Positions 19,771 through 27,806 of a DNA stretch of 28,738 nt are shown here, one piece after another. The position numbers and the translations under genes were made by a program. The notes under the pieces are model-generated. The model did not search any database and was not told the DNA's origin. It worked only from the letters and a program-made list of their open reading frames with translations. Origin of the DNA: Streptomyces sp. NRRL S-31 (GTDB lineage Bacteria > Actinomycetota > Actinomycetes > Streptomycetales > Streptomycetaceae); assembly GCF_000718775.1 (NCBI RefSeq), contig NZ_JOCB01000105.1, positions 1-28,738 of the forward strand, in the 5' to 3' direction. Numbering within the stretch: position 1 is the first letter of the stretch; each line of letters starts with the position of its first letter.

Positions 19771-21257
19771 ACACCCCCCTGGTCGAAGCCACCGGCATCG
19801 TCAAGCGGTACGGCCCCACGGTCGCCCTCGCCGACGGCCGGCTCACCGTGCTGCCCGGCGAGTCCCACGCCCTCGTCGGCCGCAACGGCGCCGGCAAGTC
19901 CACCCTGGTGCACATCCTCACCGGCCTCCAGGCCCCGGACGCCGGCACCGTCCGCTTCGACGGCGAGCCCGCGCCGCCGCTCGCCGACCGGAACGCCTGG
20001 CGCGGCAAGGTCGCCTGCGTCTACCAGAAGCCCACGGTCGTACCGGAGTTGACGGTCGCCGAGAACCTCTTCCTGGGCCGGCAGCCGCTGGACCGCGGGT
20101 TCATCAGCTGGCGCAGGCTGCGCGCCGAGGCCGCCGGGCTGCTGGAGACCTGGGGCGTCCGCGTCGACCCCGGGGCCCGCACCGCCGGCCTGACCGTCGA
20201 GGACCGCCAACTGGTGGAGATCGCCCGGGCGCTCAGCCTCGGCGCCCGGTTCATCGTCCTGGACGAGCCCACCGCCCGGCTCGACAACCGGGAGATCGAG
20301 CGGCTGTTCACCCGGATGCGCGCCCTCCAGGACTCCGGCGTCACCTTCCTGTTCATCTCCCACCACCTCCAGGAGGTGTACGAGGTCTGCCAGACGGTCA
20401 CCGTGCTGCGCGACGCCCGCTGGATCACCACCGCCCCCGTCGCCGACCTGCCGAGGGCGGCGCTGGTGGAGGCCATGGCCGGGGAGTCCGTCGCCGAACG
20501 GGCCGCGCCACGCCGGGAGTCGGACCACGGCGTGCCCGTCCGGCTCGTGGCGCGCGGGCTCCGCTCGGCGGCGTACCGGGACGTCGACCTGACCCTGCGC
20601 CGGGGCGAGGTGCTCGGGCTGGCCGGCTCCAGCGGCAGCGGCAAGACCGAGCTGGCCGAGTCCTTCGCCGGACTGCACACCCCGACCGCCGGAACCGCCC
20701 ACCTGGACGGCGCGGCCCTCCCGTTCGGCGATGTGCGGGCCGCCCTCGGAGCCGGGGTCGGCTGCGTCCCGCGGGACCGGCACGAGCAGGGCCTGGTGGC
20801 CGGCCTGACCGTCGGCGACAACGCCACCCTGAGCGTGCTGGACCGGCTCGGCCGCCTCGGCTTCGTCTCCGCCGGCCGACGCCGCCGCCGCGCCGGCGAG
20901 CTGATCCGGCGGCTCGACATCCGCACCGAGGGCCCGGACCAGCCCGTCTCCGACCTGTCCGGCGGCAACGCGCAGAAGGTCGTCATGGCCCGCGCCCTCG
21001 CCTCAGAACCCCGCCTGCTGGTCCTGATCAACCCCACCGCGGGCGTCGACGTGAAATCCAAGGAGTCGCTGCTGGCCCGCGTGGATAGCGCCCGCGCCGA
21101 CGGCACCGCCGTCCTCGTCGTCTCCGACGAACTCGACGACCTGCGGCGCTGCGACCGCGTCCTCGTCCTCTTCCACGGCCGTGTCGTCGCCGAGCACCCG
21201 GCCGGCTGGCGCGACCACGAGCTGATCGCCTCCATCGAAGGAGTGGACCATGGCTGA
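19767..21257 (+). CDS. Double-domain ABC sugar ATPase (RbsA family) with degenerate second site
   Basis: A 496-aa cytoplasmic ATPase with two nucleotide-binding domains. NBD1 has Walker A GRNGAGKS (38-45), Walker B with catalytic Glu (VLDEPT, 164-169) and switch His200, but a weak signature (LTVEDRQ, 142-148). NBD2 has Walker A GSSGSGKT (287-294) and a good signature LSGGN (397-401), but the Walker B end reads VLINPTAGVD (419-428): Ile421 and Asn422 replace Asp and Glu, and the switch His is also absent (VVSDEL). So only one of the two composite sites should hydrolyse ATP well. The ATG overlaps the previous stop, and the gene end overlaps the permease start by 8 bp. Confidence 0.93.
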   Translation: MNTPLVEATGIVKRYGPTVALADGRLTVLPGESHALVGRNGAGKSTLVHILTGLQAPDAGTVRFDGEPAPPLADRNAWRGKVACVYQKPTVVPELTVAENLFLGRQPLDRGFISWRRLRAEAAGLLETWGVRVDPGARTAGLTVEDRQLVEIARALSLGARFIVLDEPTARLDNREIERLFTRMRALQDSGVTFLFISHHLQEVYEVCQTVTVLRDARWITTAPVADLPRAALVEAMAGESVAERAAPRRESDHGVPVRLVARGLRSAAYRDVDLTLRRGEVLGLAGSSGSGKTELAESFAGLHTPTAGTAHLDGAALPFGDVRAALGAGVGCVPRDRHEQGLVAGLTVGDNATLSVLDRLGRLGFVSAGRRRRRAGELIRRLDIRTEGPDQPVSDLSGGNAQKVVMARALASEPRLLVLINPTAGVDVKSKESLLARVDSARADGTAVLVVSDELDDLRRCDRVLVLFHGRVVAEHPAGWRDHELIASIEGVDHG

Positions 21258-22275
21258 CACCCGGGCGGCGCCGCTCGCGCCCGCCGAGACCCCCGGCCCC
21301 CGCCCGCCGCGGACCGTCCTGCTCCGCCGTGCCCGTGAACTCGCCCTGGTCCCCGCCCTGTTGCTGCTGACCCTGCTGGGCACGCTGGTCAACGACTCGT
21401 TCCTGACCGAGCGGAACATCATCTCCATCCTCGGCGCCTCCGCCGCCCTCGCGATGGTCGTGCTCGCCGAGTCCCTGGTGCTGATCACCGGCAAGTTCGA
21501 CCTCTCCCTGGAATCGGTCGTCGGCATCGCGCCGGCCCTCGGCGCCCTGTTGGTGTTGCCCGCGAGCCAGGCCGGCTGGGGCACCCGGCTGCCCGCCGCC
21601 CTGGCCCTGCCCGCGATCCTCCTGGCCGGCGCGGCCGTCGGCGCCCTCAACGGCGTCCTGGTCGTCAAACTCCGGCTCAACGCGTTCATCGTCACCCTCG
21701 CGATGCTCATCGTGCTGCGCGGTCTGCTGGTGGGCGCCACCAAGGGCAAGACGCTGTTCGGCATGCCCGACGGCTTCTACGCGGCGGCCACCACCACCTT
21801 CCTGCGCGTCCCGCTGTCCGTGTGGCTCGCCGCCGTCGCCTTCGCACTCGCCGGGCTGGTGCTCAGGTACCACCGCGCCGGCCGCGCCCTGTACGCCATC
21901 GGCGGCAACGCGGACGCGGCCCGCGCGGCCGGCATCCGCGTCGACCGCGTCACGCTCGGCGTCTACGTGGTCGCGGGCGTGCTGGCCGCCGTCGGCGGAC
22001 TGCTCCAGACCGGGTACGTCGGCGCCATCAGCGCCAACCAGGGCCAGAACATGATCTTCACGGTGTTCGCGGCGGCGGTGATCGGCGGCATCGGCCTGGA
22101 CGGCGGCAAGGGCACCATGTCCGGCGCCCTGACCGGCGTGCTGCTGCTGGGCGTCGTACAGAACCTGCTCACCCTCGCCCAGGTGCCGTCCTTCTGGATC
22201 CAGGCCATCTACGGCGGCATCATCCTCGTCGCCCTGATGATCGCCCGGGTGACGACGGGCCGCGCCCAGGACTGA
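21250..22275 (+). CDS. ABC sugar permease (RbsC family)
   Basis: A 341-aa inner-membrane permease with about eight to ten hydrophobic helices of the BPD_transp_2 type. The cytoplasmic coupling motif is [17 protein letters not shown], and [20 protein letters not shown] is the typical late loop. With the lipoprotein and ATPase it completes a ribose-type importer, presumably with two permease copies per complex. ATG 21250 has GAAGGAG just upstream (about 21237-21243) and overlaps the ATPase gene by 8 bp. The dehydratase gene starts 37 bp after its stop. Confidence 0.94.
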   Translation: MADTRAAPLAPAETPGPRPPRTVLLRRARELALVPALLLLTLLGTLVNDSFLTERNIISILGASAALAMVVLAESLVLITGKFDLSLESVVGIAPALGALLVLPASQAGWGTRLPAALALPAILLAGAAVGALNGVLVVKLRLNAFIVTLAMLIVLRGLLVGATKGKTLFGMPDGFYAAATTTFLRVPLSVWLAAVAFALAGLVLRYHRAGRALYAIGGNADAARAAGIRVDRVTLGVYVVAGVLAAVGGLLQTGYVGAISANQGQNMIFTVFAAAVIGGIGLDGGKGTMSGALTGVLLLGVVQNLLTLAQVPSFWIQAIYGGIILVALMIARVTTGRAQD

Positions 22276-22312
22276 CCGAGCCGGCAACCGCCCCCCGACG
22301 AGAAGGACTTCC

Positions 22313-23653
22313 GTGTCCCGGACCCCCGCCCGCGTCACCGCGGTCGACACCCACGACATCCGCTTCCCCACCTCGCGCGAGCTGGACGGCTCCGACGCGA
22401 TGAACCCGGACCCCGACTACTCGGCGGCCTACGTCGTCCTGCGCACGGACGCCGCCGACGCGACCGAGGGACACGGCTTCGCCTTCACCATCGGGCGGGG
22501 CAACGACGTCCAGGTCGCCGCGATCGACGCGCTGCGGGACCATGTGCTGGGCCGCGACGTCGACGAACTCTGCGCCGACCCCGGATCGCTCTCCCGGGAC
22601 CTGATCGCCGACAGCCAACTGCGCTGGCTCGGGCCCGAGAAGGGCGTGATGCACATGGCGATCGGAGCCGTCGTCAACGCCGCCTGGGACCTCGCCGCCC
22701 GCCGGGCCGGCAAGCCGCTGTGGCAACTGCTCGCCGACGCCGAACCCGAATGGCTCATCCGGCAGATCGACTTCCGGTACATCACCGACGCGCTCACCCC
22801 CGAACAGGCCCTCGCCCTGCTCAGACGCGGCCGGGAAGGCGCCGGGGAACGCCGGGCCCGGCTGCTGGAGCGCGGTTACCCCGCCTACACCACCTCCCCG
22901 GGCTGGCTCGGCTACGACGACGACAAGCTCGGCCGGCTCGCCGCCCAGGCCGTCACCGACGGCTTCCGGCAGATCAAGCTGAAGGTCGGCGCCGACCTCG
23001 CGGACGACATCCGCCGCTGCCGGGTGGCCCGCGCCGCCGTCGGACCGGACGTACGCCTCGCCGTCGACGCCAACCAGCGCTGGAACGTGGACGAGGCGAT
23101 CCGCTGGACCCGGGCCCTGGCCGAGTTCGACCCGTACTGGATCGAGGAACCCACCAGCCCCGACGACGTCCTCGGCCACGCCGCGATCCGCCGCGCGGTC
23201 GGCCCGGTCAAGGTCGCCACCGGCGAACACGCCCACAACCGGATCGTGTTCAAGCAACTGCTCCAGGCCGGCGCCCTGGACATCGTGCAGATCGACGCCG
23301 CCCGCGTCGGCGGCGTCAACGAGAACCTCGCCATCCTGCTGCTCGCCGCCCGCTTCGGCGTGCCCGTCTGCCCGCACGCGGGCGGAGTCGGCCTGTGCGA
23401 ACTCGTCCAGCACCTGTCGATGTTCGACTACCTGGCCGTCTCCGGCAGCACCGAGGACCGGGTCGTCGAGTACGTCGACCACCTCCACGAGCACTTCGTC
23501 ACCCCGGCCGTCGTCCGCGACGGCCACTACACGGCACCCACCGCACCCGGCTTCTCCGCGGCCCTGCGCCCGGAGTCCGTCGCGCGCTACACCTACCCCG
23601 GCGGCACCTACTGGACCGCCCACCCCGACACCCCGAAGGGACGCGCCGCATGA
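22313..23653 (+). CDS. L-fuconate dehydratase (enolase superfamily)
   Basis: A 446-aa cytoplasmic enzyme that removes water from L-fuconate to give 2-keto-3-deoxy-L-fuconate. The C-terminal barrel carries IKLKVG (Lys222/Lys224), VDANQRW (Asp252, Asn254), IEEPTSPDD (Glu278), GEHAHNR (Glu305), Asp328 and PHAGGVG (His355), then Glu386. From memory, the Xanthomonas campestris FucD active-site residues (K220, D248, E274, E301, D324, H351, E382) all match at a constant offset of +4, which strongly supports fuconate over other acid sugars. The length also fits (about 440 aa). GTG 22313 has AGAAGGA (22301-22307) 5 nt upstream. The stop overlaps the next start (ATGA, 23650-23653). Confidence 0.93.
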   Translation: MSRTPARVTAVDTHDIRFPTSRELDGSDAMNPDPDYSAAYVVLRTDAADATEGHGFAFTIGRGNDVQVAAIDALRDHVLGRDVDELCADPGSLSRDLIADSQLRWLGPEKGVMHMAIGAVVNAAWDLAARRAGKPLWQLLADAEPEWLIRQIDFRYITDALTPEQALALLRRGREGAGERRARLLERGYPAYTTSPGWLGYDDDKLGRLAAQAVTDGFRQIKLKVGADLADDIRRCRVARAAVGPDVRLAVDANQRWNVDEAIRWTRALAEFDPYWIEEPTSPDDVLGHAAIRRAVGPVKVATGEHAHNRIVFKQLLQAGALDIVQIDAARVGGVNENLAILLLAARFGVPVCPHAGGVGLCELVQHLSMFDYLAVSGSTEDRVVEYVDHLHEHFVTPAVVRDGHYTAPTAPGFSAALRPESVARYTYPGGTYWTAHPDTPKGRAA

Positions 23654-24408
23654 ACGACTTCGCGGGGCTGAGGGCCCTGGTCACCGGCGGCGCGTCCGGC
23701 ATCGGCCGGGCCACCGCCGACCTCCTCGCCGCCCGCGGCGCCCGGGTCGCCGTCCTCGACCTGGACCCCTCGGCGGTCCCGGCACCCCTCGTCGCGCTGC
23801 GCGCCGACGTCGGCGACGACACCGCCGTGCGTACGGCCGTCCGGCACGCCGCCGACGCGCTGGGCGGGCTGGACGTCCTGGTGAACAACGCGGGCATCGG
23901 CGCCCAGGGCACCGTCGAGGACAACGACGACGCCGAGTGGCGGCACGTCTTCGACGTCAACGTCCTCGGCATGGTCCGCACCGCCCGCGCCTGCCTCCCG
24001 CACCTGCGCCGCTCCGCCCACCCCGCGATCGTCAACACCTGCTCCATCGCGGCCACCGCGGGCCTGCCGCGACGCGCCCTCTACAGCGCCACCAAGGGCG
24101 CCGTGTACTCCCTCACCCTCGCCATGGCCGCCGACCACGTCCACGAGGGCATCCGCGTCAACTGCGTCAACCCCGGCACGGCGGACACTCCCTGGATCGG
24201 CCGGCTGCTGGACGCGGCCCCCGACCCGGCCGCCGAACGCGCCGCGCTGGAGGCCCGCCAGCCCACCGGCAGGCTGGTCTCCGCCGCCGAGGTCGCGGGC
24301 GCCATCGCCTACCTGGCCAGCCCGTTGTCCGGCGCCACCACCGGCACCGCGCTCGCCGTCGACGGCGGCATGCAGGGCCTCAGGCCGCGCCCGGCGGCGG
24401 ACCGGTGA
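23650..24408 (+). CDS. SDR oxidoreductase, probable 2-keto-3-deoxy-L-fuconate dehydrogenase
   Basis: A 252-aa classical short-chain dehydrogenase. The cofactor loop is TGGASGIG (12-19), with Asp37 after strand 2 (VLDLD) favouring NAD+. NNAG is at 79-82 and the catalytic Ser132, Tyr145 and Lys149 (YSATK) are all present. Just downstream of the dehydratase, the likeliest reaction is oxidation of C4 of 2-keto-3-deoxy-L-fuconate. L-fucose 1-dehydrogenase is the alternative, but the aldo-keto reductase next door fits that role better. It is coupled at both ends: it overlaps the dehydratase stop and its own stop overlaps the next GTG (GTGA, 24405-24408). Confidence 0.87.
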   Translation: MNDFAGLRALVTGGASGIGRATADLLAARGARVAVLDLDPSAVPAPLVALRADVGDDTAVRTAVRHAADALGGLDVLVNNAGIGAQGTVEDNDDAEWRHVFDVNVLGMVRTARACLPHLRRSAHPAIVNTCSIAATAGLPRRALYSATKGAVYSLTLAMAADHVHEGIRVNCVNPGTADTPWIGRLLDAAPDPAAERAALEARQPTGRLVSAAEVAGAIAYLASPLSGATTGTALAVDGGMQGLRPRPAADR

Positions 24409-25436
24409 CCGCCCTCGGCCGCGCCGCCGTCCAGGTCACTCCGCTCGGCTTCGGCGCCGCCGCCCTCGGCAACCTCTACACCCCGGTCGGCGACGAACAG
24501 GCGCACGCTGCGGTGCGGGCCGCCTGGGAGCGCGGCATCCGCTACTTCGACACCGCGCCCCACTACGGCCTCGGCCTGTCCGAACGGCGCCTCGGCGCGG
24601 CCCTGCGGCGCTACGACCGCGCCGACTACACGCTCTCCACCAAGGTCGGCCGCCGCCTGGACCCCGCCGACGGCACCGCCCACCCCACCGGCGACGACCT
24701 CGCCCACGGCTTCGCCGTCCCCGCGACCCACCGCCGCGTCTGGGACTTCAGCGCCGACGGCGTCCGCCGCACCCTGGAGGCGAGCCTCGGCCGCCTCGGC
24801 CTGGACCGGGTCGACATCGTCTACCTCCACGACCCCGACGACCACGCCGAACAGGCCTTCCGAGAGGGCTACCCGGCACTGGAGCGGCTGCGCTCCGAGG
24901 GCGTGGTGGGCGCGATCGGCGCCGGCATGAACCAGGCGCCGATGCTCACCCGCTTCGTCCGCGACACGGACGTGGACGTGGTCCTCTGCGCGGGCCGGTA
25001 CACCCTGCTCGACCAGGGCGCGGCGACCGAGCTGCTGCCCGAGGCACGGCGACGGGGCGTGCCGGTGGTCGTCGGCGGCCCCTTCAACTCCGGTCTGCTC
25101 GCCGACCCGGCGCCCGGGGCGACGTACGACTACACCCGGGCCCCGCGCGAGCTGCTGGACCGCGCCCTGCGCCTGAAGGCGGCGGCCGAGCGGCACGGCA
25201 CCAGCCTGCGCGCCGCCGCCCTGGCCTTCTGCGCCGCGCACCCGGCGGTGGCGAGCGTCCTCGTCGGTGCGCGCTCGGCGGCCGAGGTCCACGACTGCGC
25301 CGAGCGGTTCGCGACGCCGGTACCGGACGCCTTCTGGCGCGAGCTGCGCGCCACCGGCCTGCTGCCCCCCGGCGAGGGGCCGGCACCCGGGCCGGACCCG
25401 GGACCGGCCCCGCCCGCCGCACGGGAGCTGCCGTGA
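24405..25436 (+). CDS. Aldo/keto reductase, probable L-fucose (D-threo-aldose) 1-dehydrogenase
   Basis: A 343-aa TIM-barrel oxidoreductase. The catalytic tetrad is visible: Asp49 and Tyr54 (YFDTAPHYGLGLSE, 47-60), Lys80 (STK) and His142 (YLHDPDD). The sequence resembles the AKR group that oxidises L-fucose, D-arabinose or L-galactose at C1 with NAD(P)+, giving the lactone that the next gene would open. The C-terminal tail is Pro/Gly-rich (GPAPGPDPGPAPP), unusual but short. The GTG start overlaps the SDR stop and the TGA overlaps the lactonase GTG (25433-25436). Confidence 0.87.
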   Translation: MTALGRAAVQVTPLGFGAAALGNLYTPVGDEQAHAAVRAAWERGIRYFDTAPHYGLGLSERRLGAALRRYDRADYTLSTKVGRRLDPADGTAHPTGDDLAHGFAVPATHRRVWDFSADGVRRTLEASLGRLGLDRVDIVYLHDPDDHAEQAFREGYPALERLRSEGVVGAIGAGMNQAPMLTRFVRDTDVDVVLCAGRYTLLDQGAATELLPEARRRGVPVVVGGPFNSGLLADPAPGATYDYTRAPRELLDRALRLKAAAERHGTSLRAAALAFCAAHPAVASVLVGARSAAEVHDCAERFATPVPDAFWRELRATGLLPPGEGPAPGPDPGPAPPAARELP

Positions 25437-26269
25437 CCGTCGACGCCCACCACCACCTCTGGGACCTGACCGTCCGCGACCAGGACTGGATCCGCGGGCC
25501 CGGCCTGCGGCCACTGCGCCGGAACTTCACCCTCGCCGACCTGGAGCCCCAGGCCCGGGCGGCCGGTGTCGGCCGTACCGTCGTCGTGCAGACCGTCACC
25601 GTGCCGGAGGAGACCCCCGAACTCCTCGCCCTCGCCGCCCGGCACGACCTGATCGCCGGGGTCGTCGGCTGGACCGACCTCACCCACCCCGACATCGCCG
25701 GTGAACTGGCCCGGCTGCGCGCCCTGCCCGGAGGCACCTTCCTGAAGGGCGTCCGGCACCAGGTGCAGGGCGAACCCGACCCCGAGTGGCTGCTCCGGCC
25801 CGACGTGCTGCGCGGACTGGCCGCCGTGGCCGACGCCGGGCTGGTCTACGACCTCGTGGTCCTGCCCCACCAGCTCCCGGCCTGCGCCGGGGCCGCCGCG
25901 GTGCTGCCCCGGCTCACCTTCGTCCTGGACCACCTCGGCAAACCGCCGGTCGCCACCGGGGCGCGCGAACCCTGGACGGCGCACCTGCGCTCCCTCGCCG
26001 CCCTGCCCAACACCGTCGCCAAGCTCTCCGGACTGGTCACCGAGGCCGGCGCCGGGTGGACGGCCGACGACCTGCGCCCGTACACGGACACCGCCCTGGA
26101 CGCCTTCGGTCCCGGCCGGCTGATGTTCGGCTCGGACTGGCCGGTGTGCACCCTGGCGGCCGGCTACCCGGACGTGCACGACCTGGCACGGGAGCTGACC
26201 GCGGACCTCGCCCCGCCGGAACGCACGGCACTGTTCGAGACCACCGCGACGCGCGTCTACGACCTCTGA
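25433..26269 (+). CDS. Amidohydrolase, probable L-fucono-1,5-lactonase
   Basis: A 278-aa metal-dependent hydrolase of the COG3618 amidohydrolase group. The N-terminal metal motif is DAHHHLWD (4-11), the middle holds FVLDHLGKP and the C-terminal catalytic strand is FGSDWPVC (Asp235). COG3618 members next to sugar dehydrogenases open sugar lactones, so it should convert L-fuconolactone to L-fuconate, the substrate of the dehydratase. It is the last gene of the operon. Its final 13 bp overlap the end of the convergent membrane-protein gene, so no room is left for an ordinary terminator. Confidence 0.88.
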   Translation: MTVDAHHHLWDLTVRDQDWIRGPGLRPLRRNFTLADLEPQARAAGVGRTVVVQTVTVPEETPELLALAARHDLIAGVVGWTDLTHPDIAGELARLRALPGGTFLKGVRHQVQGEPDPEWLLRPDVLRGLAAVADAGLVYDLVVLPHQLPACAGAAAVLPRLTFVLDHLGKPPVATGAREPWTAHLRSLAALPNTVAKLSGLVTEAGAGWTADDLRPYTDTALDAFGPGRLMFGSDWPVCTLAAGYPDVHDLARELTADLAPPERTALFETTATRVYDL

Positions 26270-27678
26270 ACCGTCCCCGTCAGCCGCGTCGGCGGCAGGT
26301 ACTCCCGCACGAACGTCCGCTCCCAGCACGCCCCGGTCTCCCGCAGCTCCCGCCAGCTCGTGTACCGGTACCGGAACAGCCTGGCCCGGACGTAGCGGGG
26401 CGGGGCGTCCGGCGGGAACGGGGAGCGGCGGAGCAGCCGCAGGGTGTCCCGGTCGTTCTCCAGCAGGCGTTCCACCAGAGCGCCGAACCACTCCCCGGCG
26501 TAACCGGGCGACAGCGCCGCGAACCACATCAGCCAGTCCAGGCGCAGGTGGTAGGGGGCGAACTGGCGCGGCCAGCGCCGCGGGTCGCCGGGCTTGCCCT
26601 TGAACGCGTACTCCCGCCAGTCGGAATCCGCGCGCGGGGTGTCGTCCAGCGTGCCCTCCACCACCACCTCGTAGCGCACCCGGCTGACGCTGCCGAACGC
26701 GCCGTAGGTGTTCACCAGGTGCAGCGGGTCGAAGGAGCGGTTCATCACCTGACGGCGGGAGATCATGTTCACCACCGGGTGGTGGCTCAGGAAGACCAGG
26801 AGCGCGGCGACCGCCAGCACCAGCACCTCGTACCAGAGCGGCGCCGGCGGCACGGGCGGCGCCGCTGCCGGCAGCCGGAGCGCGGACAGGGCCAGCACGA
26901 TGGTGATCCAGTTCAGCCAGGAGAAGTTCCCGGAGAGCACCAGCCACAGCTGGGTGGCGATCATCAGGGCGGCGGCGGCCGAGGCGACCGGCTGCGGGGC
27001 GAACAGCAGGAAGGGCACGACCAGTTGCGTGACGTGGTTGGCGGCCACCTCCACCCGGTGCAACGGCTTCGGCAGGTGGTGGAAGAACCAGCTCAGCGGG
27101 CCCGGCATCGGCTGGGTCTCGTGGTGGTGGTCCAGACAGGTCAGCTTGCGCCAGCAGGGGTCGCCCCGCAGCTTGATCAGTCCGGCGCCGAATTCCACCC
27201 GGAACAGGATCCAGCGCAGCAGGAACAGCACCACGACCGGCGGCGCCACCTCGTCGTTGCCGAGGAACGCGGCCAGGAAACCGGTCTCCAGCAGCAGCGA
27301 CTCCCAGCCGAACGCGTACCACGTCTGGCCCACGTTGACGATCGACAGGTACAGCGCCCACGGCACCAGCCACAGCGCGATCCCGGCCCCCAGCGGCAGC
27401 GCGGAGTCCGCCCCGGCCAGCAGGGCCGCCGACACCGAGCAGCCCGTCCAGGCGCAGGCCGCGAAGAAGCGGTCGGAGTAGTGCAGCTGGAACAGGCTCG
27501 GGGCACGCCGGAACGGCACCCGGGCCGTGAAACGGGGGACGGGCAGCATCCCGCGCTCGCCCAGCAGGGCCCGGAACTGAAGGGCCGCCGTCAGGAAGGC
27601 GACCAGGTACACGGCGGCCAGGGCCCGCTGGAGGACCAGCCGGCTCAGCCAGTCGCCGGGTGCGGTGAACCAGTCCAC
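26257..27678 (-). CDS. Lipase maturation factor (LMF1)-family membrane protein
   Basis: A 473-aa membrane protein with several hydrophobic helices in the first two thirds (for example VLQRALAAVYLVAFLTAALQ) and a soluble C-terminal region with PLHLVNTYGAFGSVSRVRYE. Blocks such as GWESLLLETGFLAAFL, FRVEFGAGLIKLRGDPCW and TCLDHHHETQPMPGPLSWF are characteristic of the LMF family. In animals LMF1 helps fold lipases in the ER. The bacterial role is not known to me; secreted-enzyme folding is only a guess. The start is uncertain: GTG 27678 begins the family-like part with GGGAAGG about 12 nt upstream; an in-frame GTG at 27768 would add 30 residues without family features. The 3' end overlaps the lactonase gene by 13 bp. 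It is divergent from the lipoprotein gene. Confidence 0.85.
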   Translation of the reverse strand: MDWFTAPGDWLSRLVLQRALAAVYLVAFLTAALQFRALLGERGMLPVPRFTARVPFRRAPSLFQLHYSDRFFAACAWTGCSVSAALLAGADSALPLGAGIALWLVPWALYLSIVNVGQTWYAFGWESLLLETGFLAAFLGNDEVAPPVVVLFLLRWILFRVEFGAGLIKLRGDPCWRKLTCLDHHHETQPMPGPLSWFFHHLPKPLHRVEVAANHVTQLVVPFLLFAPQPVASAAAALMIATQLWLVLSGNFSWLNWITIVLALSALRLPAAAPPVPPAPLWYEVLVLAVAALLVFLSHHPVVNMISRRQVMNRSFDPLHLVNTYGAFGSVSRVRYEVVVEGTLDDTPRADSDWREYAFKGKPGDPRRWPRQFAPYHLRLDWLMWFAALSPGYAGEWFGALVERLLENDRDTLRLLRRSPFPPDAPPRYVRARLFRYRYTSWRELRETGACWERTFVREYLPPTRLTGTVQRS

Positions 27679-27779
27679 GGCTGTGCGCGCCCTTCCCTGC
27701 GGCTGCGCCGTCCTTCGGTCTCGGCACGGCGTTCCCCGAGTTGCCAGCCAAACCTGTGCGATGCCCACAATAGGGCGTT

Positions 27780-27794
27780 ATCACCCTCAGTGAT
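27780..27794. promoter_or_regulatory. Inverted repeat in the divergent LMF/lipoprotein promoter region
   Basis: ATCAC-CCTCA-GTGAT is a perfect 5-bp inverted repeat just before the lipoprotein ribosome site (GGAG, 27797-27800). The only A/T-rich patch of this 128-bp gap (27767-27781) adjoins it; ACAATA there reads TATTGT on the minus strand and may be a -10 for the LMF gene. Confidence 0.35.
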
Positions 27795-27806
27795 GTGGAG
27801 TGTGCG

